The position numbers and the translations under genes are program-made. Below the pieces are notes generated by a model. It made no database searches. It saw only the letters and a list, made by a program, of their open reading frames with translations, and was not told where the DNA came from. Positions 35,946-44,098 of a stretch of 64,000 nt of DNA are shown in pieces (the first letter of the stretch is position 1; each line of letters begins with the position of its first letter). The stretch comes from Streptomyces antibioticus (GTDB lineage Bacteria; Actinomycetota; Actinomycetes; Streptomycetales; Streptomycetaceae): contig NZ_CM007717.1 in NCBI RefSeq assembly GCF_002019855.1, positions 5,995,043 through 6,059,042 on the forward strand. The letters are read 5' to 3'.

Positions 35946-37307
35946 ATGAAGGTCGTACCGTCGGCCCGGAGCCCCCTCTCCCTCGTGGCCGCGCTCGTGC
36001 TCGCCGCCCTGGCCGTACTGGCGGTGTTCGCCCCACGCGCCGACGCGGCCACCGACGTCTCCACGATCGCCCGGGCGCTGCGCGAGAGCCCGGTCTATGT
36101 CGACCCGGAGGCATCGGGACTGCTCTCCCAGGCGGACGCGCACGCCCTCCAGGAGCGCATCGAGAAGGCCGACAAGCCGCTCTTCATCGCCGTTCTCCCG
36201 GCCGGCTATCCGACCGAGGACCTCTTCACCGACCTGCGCACCGCCACCGGAGTCACCGGCCTCTACGCGATCCGGCTCGGCGACCGCTTCGACGCCCGCG
36301 CCGACTCCTCGGTCCTGTCGCGCACGGCGGTCCGCAACCTGGTCACCAGCGTCCAGGGCGAGGACGACGTCAAGACCCAGCTCGACGACTTCACCGACCG
36401 GGCGCTGGCGAACATGGGCGGGTCCGCGCCCGCGAGCTGGGGTTCGTCCGGCGGGGGCGGCGGAGTGTCCACGAGCGCGCTGATCACCGCGGGCGTGGTC
36501 CTGGTGGCGGGCGGCGCGGGCGCCTACACGGTGGTGCGGCGCAACCGGAAACGGCACGAGGAGGAGCGGCGCGCGGCACTCGACCGGCTGCGGGTCGTCG
36601 TGGACGAGGACATCACGGCCTTCGGCGAGGAGCTGGACCGGCTGGACTTCCACCCGGCCGAGCCCGGCGCCGACGACGCGATGCGCGGCGACTACGAACG
36701 GGCCCTGGACGCCTATGACCGGGCCAAGTCGGCGATGGCGGCGGCGGCCCGCCCCGAGGACGTCCGGCCGGTCACCGAGGCGCTGGAGGACGGCCGCTTC
36801 TCGCTGGCCGTGCTGGCCGCCCGCCGCGAGGGGCGCCCGCTGCCCGAACGTCGTCCGCCCTGCTTCTTCGACCCGCGCCACGGGCCGTCCGTCACCGACG
36901 CCGAGTGGACCCCGCCGGGCGGCTCCCCGCGCGAGGTCCCGGTCTGCGCGGCGGACGCCGGCCGGCTGAAGGAGGGGCGCGACCCGGCCGTCCGCGAGGT
37001 CGACAGCGACTACGGCCGCCGCCCCTACTGGGAGGCGGGCCCGGCCTACGGCCCCTGGGCCGGTGGCTACTTCGGCGGCGGTCTGCTGCCCGGCCTGCTC
37101 ATCGGCACGATGCTCGGCGGCATGATGTCCGCCCCGGCCTACGCCTCCGACTACGGCTCCGGCTACGGCGACTTCGGCGGCTACGAGGGCGGTGACGTCT
37201 CCGGCGCCGACTTCGACACGGGCGACTTCGGAGGCTTCGGCGGCGACGGCGGCGGGTTCGGGGGCGGGGACTTCGGCGGGGGAGGGGACTTCGGAGGAGG
37301 CTTCTAG
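35946..37307 (+). CDS. Membrane protein with Gly-rich C-terminal tail
   Basis: A 453-aa protein. Residues 1-34 are a signal peptide (cleavage near ADA-A). Residues 35-165 form an extracellular domain that resembles a TPM-like fold (PLFIAVLPAGYPTEDLFTDLR, TGVTGLYAIRLGDRFDARAD). A Gly linker leads to one membrane span at about 177-197, then a basic cytoplasmic helix-rich part (RNRKRHEEERRAALDRLR). A second hydrophobic stretch (GGYFGGGLLPGLLIGTMLGGMM) precedes a tail of FGG/GGDFGGG repeats (405-453). Function is unknown. It follows GH3 by 58 bp but probably has its own expression. A terminator follows directly. Confidence 0.8.
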   Translation: MKVVPSARSPLSLVAALVLAALAVLAVFAPRADAATDVSTIARALRESPVYVDPEASGLLSQADAHALQERIEKADKPLFIAVLPAGYPTEDLFTDLRTATGVTGLYAIRLGDRFDARADSSVLSRTAVRNLVTSVQGEDDVKTQLDDFTDRALANMGGSAPASWGSSGGGGGVSTSALITAGVVLVAGGAGAYTVVRRNRKRHEEERRAALDRLRVVVDEDITAFGEELDRLDFHPAEPGADDAMRGDYERALDAYDRAKSAMAAAARPEDVRPVTEALEDGRFSLAVLAARREGRPLPERRPPCFFDPRHGPSVTDAEWTPPGGSPREVPVCAADAGRLKEGRDPAVREVDSDYGRRPYWEAGPAYGPWAGGYFGGGLLPGLLIGTMLGGMMSAPAYASDYGSGYGDFGGYEGGDVSGADFDTGDFGGFGGDGGGFGGGDFGGGGDFGGGF

Positions 37308-37313
37308 ACACCG

Positions 37314-37344
37314 GTGAGGGCCCGGCGCGGTGCCGGGCCCTCAC
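37314..37344. terminator. Bidirectional terminator
   Basis: GTGAGGGCCCGGC (37314-37326) pairs perfectly with GCCGGGCCCTCAC (37332-37344) around a 5-nt loop. It lies between the convergent Gly-rich membrane protein and trypsin genes. Confidence 0.8.
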
Positions 37345-37364
37345 GGGGTGCTGAGCGGGAGGCG

Positions 37365-38147
37365 TCAGAGCGAGGAGGCCGCGGAGGCGATCGCCGAGGC
37401 GAAGGTGGACACCTCGGAGTAGACGCCGGGCGCGTTGGGCCGGGCGCAGCCTATGCCCCAGCTCACGATGCCGACCTGGATCCAGGCGTTGTTGGCGTCC
37501 CGGCGGAACATCGGGCCGCCCGAGTCGCCCTGGCAGGTGTCGACACCGCCGGACGCGTACCCGGCGCAGATCTCGTCGCTCGCGATGAGCCCGCTGTAGC
37601 CGCTGTACGTGCGACAGGTGGCGTCACTGATGAACGGCACGCTGGCCTTCAGCAGGTACCGCTGCTGCGCGCCGCCCTCGCGGGCCGCGCCCCATCCGGC
37701 GACGGTGAACGTGCCGGTGTTGTACTGCGTGGTGGTCGCGATCTTCAGCGTCGGCAGGTTGATGGGCTGCGCGAGCTTGATCAGCGCCCAGTCCTTGCCG
37801 TTGCCGTTGTAGCCGGGGGCCCGGTAGACGTACGTGGAGCGCACCTGGACCCGGCCGCTGGTGGACTGGAGGTCCACGACACCGGCGGTGGCGGTGATGC
37901 TGGTGTTCGCGCCGGTGCTGCCCACGCAGTGCGCGGCGGTGAGCACGATCTGCTGGGTGTAGAGCGCGCCGCCGCAGCCCATCGAGAGGCGGACCATGAA
38001 CGGGAACTCGCCCTGAGCGGCCTGGCTGCCGCCGATCACGGGCGAGGGAGCGGCGTGCGCCGCCGAGACCGGCTGAAGGCTGGCGACGGCGAGCGCGGTG
38101 GCGCCGGCGGCCGCGAGTCTCTTGAGCGCGGTGAGCAGTTTCTTCAT
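37365..38147 (-). CDS. Secreted trypsin-like serine protease (S1)
   Basis: A 260-aa protease precursor. Signal peptide about 1-33 (LAAAGATALAVASLQPVSAAHA). A very short propeptide (APSP) leads to the mature N-terminus VIGGSQAAQGEFPFMVRLSMGCGG, close to Streptomyces griseus trypsin. The catalytic triad is His in LTAAHCVG, Asp in KDWALIKL and Ser in CQGDSGGPMF. The Asp six residues before the Ser (DTCQGDSGG) gives trypsin specificity for Arg/Lys. Expected role: extracellular protein breakdown, often linked to development. A perfect 7-bp-arm palindrome lies about 30 bp upstream. Confidence 0.95.
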   Translation of the reverse strand: MKKLLTALKRLAAAGATALAVASLQPVSAAHAAPSPVIGGSQAAQGEFPFMVRLSMGCGGALYTQQIVLTAAHCVGSTGANTSITATAGVVDLQSTSGRVQVRSTYVYRAPGYNGNGKDWALIKLAQPINLPTLKIATTTQYNTGTFTVAGWGAAREGGAQQRYLLKASVPFISDATCRTYSGYSGLIASDEICAGYASGGVDTCQGDSGGPMFRRDANNAWIQVGIVSWGIGCARPNAPGVYSEVSTFASAIASAASSL

Positions 38148-38177
38148 GGTGCTGCCTCCGTGTGTGGGGGGAACTCA

Positions 38178-38193
38178 TGACATGCCCATGTCA
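38178..38193. promoter_or_regulatory. Palindrome in the trypsin promoter region
   Basis: TGACATGCCCATGTCA has perfect 7-bp arms and a 2-bp centre. It starts 31 bp upstream of the trypsin ATG on its 5' side, where it could act as an operator. A TGGCTGGATT at about 38239 differs at one place from the AdpA consensus TGGCSNGWWY, a weak match. Confidence 0.45.
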
Positions 38194-38299
38194 CTCCAGA
38201 ACCCGTGGGAAGGTCCTGGCATGGTCAGGTCAAGCCTGTGGCTGGATTATGAGAACCCTGTGACCCGCAGCACAAGAGCCGCGATTCAGCCACGCTGGG

Positions 38300-38641
38300 C
38301 TACCCGACCCGGACAAGAGGCCACCGCGAGGCCGCGTACCGCTCCCCGGCGGCATGCCACCACCCCGGCGGCGACGCTGCCGCGGCCGTCGGCTGCCCGT
38401 CCAGAAGCCCGAGCGCGGCGAGCGCCCGCGCGTCGACGAACACGGAGAACTCGCCCCACCAGCGCCCGTCCTCCCCGAGGCCGCACATGAGGTCGCACCG
38501 CATCTGGTCGGGGGCGAACGGCATCCAGTCGATCCCGCGCTCCCGCAGTCAACCGTGCACGGCGGTCCGGGGAGACGGCCGCCCGGGCAGGTTCGGGTAG
38601 GAGGCGACGAGCGCCCAGGCGGCGGGGTCGGTGGCGGTCAT
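38300..38641 (-). pseudogene. Hypothetical gene interrupted by an in-frame TGA
   Basis: From ATG 38641, with GGAG eight bases upstream, the frame encodes MTATDPAAWALVASYPNLPG and continues to AVHG, then hits TGA at 38549-38551. The same frame resumes with LRERGIDWMPFAPDQ and runs to TAG at 38300, about 113 codons in all, with normal codon bias on both sides. The product would be a small soluble protein (later CGLGEDGRWWGEFSVFVDARALAALGLL). Either a nonsense mutation or a sequencing error (TGG or CGA to TGA) explains it. Translation could also restart at ATG 38524, giving 74 aa. No family is recognised. Confidence 0.6.
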
Positions 38642-38735
38642 GGGTGACGCTCCGGGGGTGAGGGGCGCGGCCGGGGCCGGCCCGTGGGCACGCGAGGACG
38701 GTAGCGGACGCACCGTCGGCGGGCCCCCGTCGAGG

Positions 38736-39374
38736 TCAGTCCTGGGCCGCCGACTTCGCGTAGCCGATCAGGGTGTCGAAGTCGATCGCGCCGGGGTCGC
38801 CGTGGAGGTTCTCCGGGACGTGCATATGGCCGCAGACGCCCCGGAAGGAGTTCCAGCGGGAGAAGCTCATGCGCTGCCCGCCGCCGTTGCCGTAGGACTT
38901 GGGGTAGGCGGGCCACAGGGCGGGTCCGCGCAGCGGGACGTCGTGGTGGAGGTGGGCCCACGCGAGGAAGCCGGCGACCTCGCGCAGCGCCCACTCGGGG
39001 GCCTTCGGCCAGTAGACGTGGGCCTTGTCGCTCGTCTTCCACTTGGTGTGGGTCTCGGGGGCGCAGGTGCCCACGAGTTCGACCTGACAGACGTTGAGGG
39101 TGTTCGTCTCGACGCCGCCGCGCAGATTGGCGAGCGCCCGTGAGGAGATGTCGATGTCGAAGTGCTGGTACCACTTCAGCCTGCGGGCGGCGAGATCCGG
39201 CACCGCCGTGAGGTTGGGCGCGACCGCGCCGCCCTGATAGTCGGGCAGCGACCGGCCTTCCGTCGTGTGCAGAACGACGACGTTGACCTCCATACGGTCA
39301 CCGCCGAACCGCGCCTGGTACCAGTGGTCCCGGTTCGCCCCCGGGTACTTCTGGGGCCCTGTCCTGGTGCTCAT
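38736..39374 (-). CDS. N-acetylmuramoyl-L-alanine amidase-like protein (endolysin type)
   Basis: A 212-aa protein resembling phage-type peptidoglycan amidases (amidase_2/PGRP fold). Likely zinc-site regions are VVVLHTTEGRSLPDY at the start and VCGHMHVPENLHGDPGAIDFDTLIGYA at the end; the middle contains HVYWPKAPEWALREVAGFLAWAHLHHDVPL. There is no signal peptide, so export would need another route, or it may be of prophage origin. ATG 39374 (STRTGPQKYPGANRDHWYQ) is chosen. The longer frame would run through the hairpin that terminates the upstream YceI gene. Confidence 0.8.
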   Translation of the reverse strand: MSTRTGPQKYPGANRDHWYQARFGGDRMEVNVVVLHTTEGRSLPDYQGGAVAPNLTAVPDLAARRLKWYQHFDIDISSRALANLRGGVETNTLNVCQVELVGTCAPETHTKWKTSDKAHVYWPKAPEWALREVAGFLAWAHLHHDVPLRGPALWPAYPKSYGNGGGQRMSFSRWNSFRGVCGHMHVPENLHGDPGAIDFDTLIGYAKSAAQD

Positions 39375-39401
39375 GTCCGTGACTGTGGCACAGATCACAG
39401 C

Positions 39402-39434
39402 AAAGGGCCGGAAGTTGATCACTTCCGGCCCTTT
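39402..39434 (-). terminator. Terminator after the YceI gene
   Basis: AAAGGGCCGGAAGT (39402-39415) pairs perfectly with 39421-39434 over 14 bp with a 5-nt loop. On the minus strand it is 44 bp after the YceI stop and 28 bp before the amidase start. Confidence 0.82.
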
Positions 39435-39477
39435 ATTGCCGTAACCACAGCGAATCAGACAGATTCGGGACGAATCA

Positions 39478-40086
39478 TCACGCGTTCTTGATCGCCGAGA
39501 TGTCGAAGTTCAGCTTGATCTTGTCCGAGACGAGAACGCCGCCCGTCTCCAGCGCCGCGTTCCAGGTGAGACCCCACTCGGAGCGCAGCAGCTCGGCCTT
39601 GCCCTCGAAACCGACGCGCTCGTTGCCGAACGGGTCCTTGGCGGAACCGTTGAACTCGAGGTCGATGGTGAGCGGCCGGGTGACGCCGAGGATCGAGAGG
39701 TCACCGGTGATGCGGTAGTCGTCCCCGCCCAGCGCCTCGGCGGAGGTGGAGCGGAACGTCATCGTCGGGAACTCGTCGGTCTTGAAGAAGTCCGCGCTCT
39801 TGAGGTGACCGTCGCGGTCCGCCGAGCCGGTGTCGATGCTGTCCATCGTGACGTCGAGCGAGGCGGTGGAGAGGGACGGGTCCGTGCCGTCGAGGTGCAG
39901 CGAGCCGCTGAAGTCCAGGAACTTGCCCTTGACGTTGGTGACCATGGCGTGGCGCGCGACGAAACCGAGCGACGAGTGGGACGGGTCGATCGTGTACTCG
40001 CCGGTCAGGGCGGCCAGCTCCGGGTTCACGGCGGTCGCGGTCGCGGTGGTGGTCTCGGTGTCGTTCTTGCGGCCGAAGATACCCAT
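39478..40086 (-). CDS. YceI-family protein
   Basis: A 202-aa protein with the YceI lipocalin-like barrel: LTGEYTIDPSHSSLGFVARHAMVTNVKGKFLDFSGSL, then SADFFKTDEFPTMTFRST and GDLSILGVTRPLTIDLEFNG. The first ~20 residues (MGIFGRKNDTETTTATATAV) are polar, with no signal peptide. Family members bind isoprenoid or amide lipids and respond to acid or osmotic stress; the role here is unproved. AAGGAG precedes ATG 40086. A -35/-10 pair lies upstream at 40176-40204. Single-gene unit with its own terminator. Confidence 0.92.
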   Translation of the reverse strand: MGIFGRKNDTETTTATATAVNPELAALTGEYTIDPSHSSLGFVARHAMVTNVKGKFLDFSGSLHLDGTDPSLSTASLDVTMDSIDTGSADRDGHLKSADFFKTDEFPTMTFRSTSAEALGGDDYRITGDLSILGVTRPLTIDLEFNGSAKDPFGNERVGFEGKAELLRSEWGLTWNAALETGGVLVSDKIKLNFDISAIKNA

Positions 40087-40175
40087 GACGTGTGCTCCTT
40101 GGGGACGGGCGGGTGGTGAGGATCCGGTGGTCGAGAGCCGTAATGTTTAACTCTCAACGACCTCCAACGAGCACG

Positions 40176-40204
40176 ACCCTAGACCTATTCCGTTCAATGT
40201 TCAA
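40176..40204 (-). promoter_or_regulatory. Probable promoter of the YceI gene
   Basis: On the minus strand TTGAAC (40199-40204), a 17-bp spacer and TAGGGT (40176-40181) form a reasonable sigma-70-type promoter. The -35 is repeated nearby (TTGAACATTGAAC), which could be an operator. The rest of the 346-bp gap to accB (40087-40432) shows nothing else clear. Confidence 0.45.
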
Positions 40205-40432
40205 CATCTGCGTCCGGGGTGTCTCCGACGGCCCGTCACCCCCTCGGCCGATCCCGGATGTGAAGGGGATCTCACCCCGCCCTTTGTCGGACCCCCACAA
40301 CGCGCGGACCCCCTGAGCAGTCGGAACGCCTGCACGCGCCCCGGGTTCTGTTCAGGGGTACCAGGAAAACGCGCCGGAGACTGTACGGAGTCGACGTCTC
40401 GCTTTCCTTGGTCGGCTTCGTAAGGTCACTAC

Positions 40433-42025
40433 ATGACCGTTTTGGAAGAGACGACGGGCGAGTCGACCGAGCCCACGGACGCGCGAGGCCGCGTGGCCGA
40501 ACTGCACGAGATCCGTGCGCAGGCTCTGGCCGGCCCGAGCGAGAAGGCCACCCAGGCGCAGCACGCCAAGGGCAAGCTCACCGCCCGGGAGCGCATCGAG
40601 CTGCTCCTGGACCCGGGGTCCTTCCGCGAGGTCGAGCAGCTTCGCCGGCACCGCGCGTCCGGCTTCGGCCTGGAGGCCAAGAAGCCCTTCACCGACGGTG
40701 TCATCACCGGCTGGGGCACGGTCGAGGGCCGCACGGTCTTCGTCTACGCCCATGACTTCCGGATCTTCGGCGGCGCCCTCGGCGAGGCCCACGCCACCAA
40801 GATCCACAAGATCATGGACATGGCCATCGCGGCCGGCGCCCCACTGGTGTCCCTGAACGACGGCGCCGGCGCCCGGATCCAGGAGGGCGTCTCCGCCCTC
40901 GCCGGCTACGGCGGCATCTTCCAGCGCAACACCAAGGCGTCCGGCGTGATCCCGCAGATCTCCGTGATGCTCGGCCCCTGCGCGGGCGGCGCGGCCTACA
41001 GCCCCGCCCTCACCGACTTCGTCTTCATGGTCCGCGAGACCTCGCAGATGTTCATCACCGGACCGGACGTCGTCAAGGCGGTCACCGGCGAGGAGATCTC
41101 CCAGAACGGCCTGGGCGGCGCCGACGTGCACGCCGAGACCTCCGGCGTCTGCCACTTCGCGTACGACGACGAGGAGACCTGCATCGCGGAGGTGCGCTAC
41201 CTCCTGTCGCTGCTCCCGCAGAACAACCGCGAGAACCCGCCGCGCGTCGAGTCGAGCGACCCGGCCGACCGCCGCGGCGACGTCCTGCTCGACCTGGTCC
41301 CGGCCGACGGCAACCGGCCGTACGACATGACCAAGGTCATCGAGGAGATCGTCGACGACGGCGAGTACCTGGAGGTCCACGAGCGCTGGGCCCGCAACAT
41401 CATCTGCGCGCTGGCCCGCCTGGACGGCCAGGTCGTCGGCATCATCGCCAACCAGCCCCAGTCGGTGGCCGGCGTGCTCGACATCGAGGCATCCGAGAAG
41501 GCCGCGCGCTTCGTCACGATGTGCGACGCCTTCAACATCCCGATCGTCACTCTTCTGGACGTACCCGGCTTCCTGCCCGGCGTGGACCAGGAGCACGGTG
41601 GAATCATCCGCCACGGCGCGAAGCTCCTCTACGCCTACTGCAACGCGACCGTGCCCCGGATCTCGCTGATCCTGCGCAAGGCGTACGGCGGTGCGTACAT
41701 CGTCATGGACAGCCAGTCCATCGGCGCCGACCTCACCTACGCCTGGCCGACCAACGAGATCGCCGTGATGGGCGCCGAAGGTGCCGCCAACGTCATCTTC
41801 CGGCGCCAGATCGCCGAGGCGGAGGACCCCGAGGCCATGCGGGCCCGCATGGTCAAGGAGTACAAGTCCGAACTGATGCACCCGTACTACGCGGCCGAAC
41901 GCGGTCTGGTCGACGACGTCATCGACCCGGCCGAGACCCGCGAGGTGCTCATCCGCTCGCTGGCGATGCTCCAGTCCAAGCACGCCGACCTGCCGTCGCG
42001 CAAGCACGGCAACCCTCCGCAGTAA
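40433..42025 (+). CDS. accB: Acyl-CoA carboxylase beta (carboxyltransferase) subunit
   Basis: A 530-aa carboxyltransferase transferring CO2 from biotin to acyl-CoA. N-terminal half: HAKGKLTARERIELLLDPGSFREVEQL, then YGGIFQRNTKASGVIPQISVMLGPCAGGAAYSPALTDF. C-terminal half: LDVPGFLPGVDQEHGGIIRHGAKLLYAY and RKAYGGAYIVMDSQSIGADLTYAWPTNEIAVMG. Position 423 (GAYIVM) is Ile, as in S. coelicolor AccB, where the equivalent Ile (Asp in PccB) sets acetyl/propionyl-CoA preference; this is recalled from published work. The biotinylated alpha subunit lies elsewhere. accE follows after 57 bp. Confidence 0.95.
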   Translation: MTVLEETTGESTEPTDARGRVAELHEIRAQALAGPSEKATQAQHAKGKLTARERIELLLDPGSFREVEQLRRHRASGFGLEAKKPFTDGVITGWGTVEGRTVFVYAHDFRIFGGALGEAHATKIHKIMDMAIAAGAPLVSLNDGAGARIQEGVSALAGYGGIFQRNTKASGVIPQISVMLGPCAGGAAYSPALTDFVFMVRETSQMFITGPDVVKAVTGEEISQNGLGGADVHAETSGVCHFAYDDEETCIAEVRYLLSLLPQNNRENPPRVESSDPADRRGDVLLDLVPADGNRPYDMTKVIEEIVDDGEYLEVHERWARNIICALARLDGQVVGIIANQPQSVAGVLDIEASEKAARFVTMCDAFNIPIVTLLDVPGFLPGVDQEHGGIIRHGAKLLYAYCNATVPRISLILRKAYGGAYIVMDSQSIGADLTYAWPTNEIAVMGAEGAANVIFRRQIAEAEDPEAMRARMVKEYKSELMHPYYAAERGLVDDVIDPAETREVLIRSLAMLQSKHADLPSRKHGNPPQ

Positions 42026-42082
42026 CCCGCCCGATCCCTCGCGGTACCCCTGCGGAAACCTCATCCACGGAGACTGACACCC

Positions 42083-42277
42083 ATGAGCACTCCCGACATC
42101 CGCGTCGAGAAGGGCCACGCCGAGCCCGAAGAGGTCGCCGCCATCACGGCGATCCTGCTGGCCCGTGCCGCCGCCCGCCCCTCCGAGCCCGCCCTGGCCC
42201 ACCGTGGCCGCCCCAGGGCCGGCTGGCGCCGCCTGGAACGCGAGGGCGGCTTCCGCGCCCCGCACAGCTGGCGCTGA
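42083..42277 (+). CDS. accE: Acyl-CoA carboxylase epsilon subunit
   Basis: A 64-aa protein, MSTPDIRVEKGHAEPEEVAAITAILLARAAARPSEP, with the central epsilon-subunit helix (EEVAAITAILLARAAA) and a basic tail ending in WRRLEREGGFRAPHSWR, typical of actinobacterial AccE/PccE. It binds and activates the carboxyltransferase core. It follows accB in the same operon. Two very stable hairpins follow the stop. Confidence 0.93.
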   Translation: MSTPDIRVEKGHAEPEEVAAITAILLARAAARPSEPALAHRGRPRAGWRRLEREGGFRAPHSWR

Positions 42278-42301
42278 GCCTCCTGTAGCCCCTGTACGGC
42301 C

Positions 42302-42339
42302 CCGAAGGGGGCCCACCCGCCCGGGTGGGCCCCCTTCGG
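42302..42339. terminator. Terminator after accE (first hairpin)
   Basis: A perfect 17-bp stem, CCGAAGGGGGCCCACCC (42302-42318) with 42323-42339, around the loop GCCC. It begins 24 bp after accE. Confidence 0.85.
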
Positions 42340-42374
42340 CGTACCCGGGCGCCTCCCGCGCGTGGGAGGGCATG

Positions 42375-42418
42375 CGAAAGGCCCCCGCCCCTCCACCGGG
42401 AGGGACGGGGGCCTTTCG
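42375..42418. terminator. Second hairpin between accE and conservon 1
   Basis: CGAAAGGCCCCCG (42375-42387) pairs with CGGGGGCCTTTCG (42406-42418), and an inner 6-bp stem closes the loop. It ends 11 bp before the cvnD stop on the other strand, so it probably terminates the first conservon. Confidence 0.8.
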
Positions 42419-42429
42419 GCACGGGCGTA

Positions 42430-43011
42430 CTACCGCAGCCGCGCCATCAGCGCGTGCTCGACCAGGGTGATCAGCGCCGACTTGGCGTCCGCGCGGTGGC
42501 GGGCGTCCGTCGTGATGATCGGGGCGTCCGGGCCGATCTGGAGGGCCTCGCGGACCTCGTCCGGGTTGTACGGCTGGTTGCCGTCGAAGCCGTTGAGGGC
42601 GATCACGAACGGCAGGCCGGAGTTCTCGAAGTAGTCGACCGCGGGGAAGCAGTCGGCCAGTCGGCGGGTGTCCACCAGGACGATCGCGCCGATGGCGCCG
42701 CGCACCAGGTCGTCCCACATGAACCAGAAACGGTCCTGACCGGGCGTACCGAACAGGTACAGGATCAGATCCTGGTCCAGGGTGATACGGCCGAAGTCCA
42801 TGGCGACCGTGGTGGTCGTCTTGTCACCGGTGTGGGTGAGGTCGTCGATGCCCGCCGAAGCGGAAGTCATCACGGCCTCTGTGCGCAGCGGGTTGATCTC
42901 CGAAACGGCCCCGACGAACGTGGTCTTGCCCACGCCGAAGCCACCCGCCACCACGATCTTCGCCGAGGTGGTGGAGCGGGAAGGACCGCCGCTAGAGCTT
43001 GCGAAGTCCAC
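42430..43011 (-). CDS. cvnD: Conservon small GTP-binding protein CvnD (copy 1)
   Basis: A 193-aa Ras-like GTPase. The P-loop is GGFGVGKT (23-30), the G3-like motif LYLFGTPGQDRFWFMWDDLV, and the G4-like ALNGFDGNQ in place of NKxD. Conservon CvnD proteins act with the kinase-like CvnA as a membrane-associated complex resembling G-protein signalling. GTG 43011 overlaps the end of cvnC by 20 bp. The protein differs from copy 2 (47694-48269) at only about ten places by eye outside the N-terminus. Confidence 0.95.
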   Translation of the reverse strand: MDFASSSGGPSRSTTSAKIVVAGGFGVGKTTFVGAVSEINPLRTEAVMTSASAGIDDLTHTGDKTTTTVAMDFGRITLDQDLILYLFGTPGQDRFWFMWDDLVRGAIGAIVLVDTRRLADCFPAVDYFENSGLPFVIALNGFDGNQPYNPDEVREALQIGPDAPIITTDARHRADAKSALITLVEHALMARLR

Positions 43012-43579
43012 TGAGCACCCTTTCGAGCAGTGTCACGTCTGGCTGGCCGCCGGCGTTCTCGTCGCCGCCGGGCTGATGGATGGCGACCAGGCCCGCCTCC
43101 GCCAAGTCGGCGACGAGGATCCTGGCCACGCCGAGAGGGATGGTCAGAAGGGCCGAGATCTCGGCCACCGACTTGATCTCACGGCACAGATTGCAGATCC
43201 GCTGATGCTCGGGCAGTTGGCCCTGCATCTGGTGCGGCTGCGCAGTGGTGTGCACCAGCGCCTCGATGGCGAGCTGGTAGCGCGGGCGAGTCCGGCCGCC
43301 GGTCATGGCGTACGGACGCACCAGGGGGTTGTTCGAGGCTCCGGCGGGCGCCGCCTCGGGGCTGCGCCGGTGCGGCTGCACGGGCTGGATGCGCGGGGCC
43401 GGCGGCTGGTCGTACGGGGACGGCCCGGGACCCTGCGGACCCTGGGGCGAGTACGGCCGCTGCTGGCCGGGGGCGGAGGGGAAGTTGTAACGGTTCGGGT
43501 TCTGGGAACCGTCGCCCTGGCCCTGGGCAGGGCCGTACGACCAATTGCCCGAATTAGAACCGCCTGGGGGTGTTGCCAC
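42992..43579 (-). CDS. cvnC: Conservon protein CvnC, DUF742 (copy 1)
   Basis: A 195-aa protein. Residues 1-85 are Pro/Gly/Gln-rich and probably disordered. The DUF742 core follows: LVRPYAMTGGRTRPRYQLAIEALVHTTAQ, then EHQRICNLCREIKSVAEISALLTIPLGVARILVADLAEAGLVAIHQP, which looks like a winged helix. GTG 43579 follows GGAGGAGAG. The N-terminal extension is much longer than in copy 2 (132 aa total). Confidence 0.93.
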   Translation of the reverse strand: MATPPGGSNSGNWSYGPAQGQGDGSQNPNRYNFPSAPGQQRPYSPQGPQGPGPSPYDQPPAPRIQPVQPHRRSPEAAPAGASNNPLVRPYAMTGGRTRPRYQLAIEALVHTTAQPHQMQGQLPEHQRICNLCREIKSVAEISALLTIPLGVARILVADLAEAGLVAIHQPGGDENAGGQPDVTLLERVLSGLRKL

Positions 43580-43674
43580 TTTCTCTCCTCCTCCGACTGT
43601 GCCTGGCACCCATCACGTGGAGCCGCGTCCCGAAACCCTACGGCCTCGGGACGCCAAAACGCACCGTCCGTTAG

Positions 43675-44097
43675 TTAGTTGAGAAGGCTCCCTTGGAGCT
43701 CCGCACGAAGGTCGGGCGTCAGAACCGAGCCGGCTCGGTCCACCAGGAGGGCCATCTCGTAGCCGATGAGGCCGATGTCCGCCTCGGGGTGTGCAAGTAC
43801 CGCGAGCGAGGAACCGTCGGACACGGACATGATGAAGAGGAATCCCCGCTCCATCTCCACGACCGTCTGGTTCACCGCGCCCCCCTCGAAGATCCGGGAG
43901 GCGCCCGCCGTCAGTGACGTCAGACCGGAAGCGACGGCCGCGAGCTGGTCGGCGCGGTCGCGGGGGAAGCCTTCGGACATCGCCAGAAGGAGTCCGTCGG
44001 CGGAGACCACCACCGTGTGGGACACCCCCGGGGTGTTGTCCACGAAGTTGGTGATCAACCAGTTCAGGTTCTGTGCCGCCTGGCTCATCGGGCTCAC
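43675..44097 (-). CDS. cvnB: Conservon roadblock/LC7 protein CvnB (copy 1)
   Basis: A 140-aa roadblock/LC7 domain protein (MSQAAQNLNWLITNFVDNTPGVSHTVVVSADGLLLAMSE, then GASRIFEGGAVNQTVVEMERGFLFIMSVSDGSSLAVLAHPEADIG). Such proteins act as regulators of small GTPases, here CvnD. The start is probably GTG 44097 (SPMSQAAQ), one base after the cvnA TAG, because AGGAG is seven bases upstream. ATG 44088 is the alternative often annotated. Confidence 0.93.
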   Translation of the reverse strand: MSPMSQAAQNLNWLITNFVDNTPGVSHTVVVSADGLLLAMSEGFPRDRADQLAAVASGLTSLTAGASRIFEGGAVNQTVVEMERGFLFIMSVSDGSSLAVLAHPEADIGLIGYEMALLVDRAGSVLTPDLRAELQGSLLN

Positions 44098-44098
44098 A

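Noticed and set aside
39375..39422. Longer N-terminus of the amidase from GTG 39422
   Set aside because: It would translate through the 14-bp terminator hairpin of the upstream gene.
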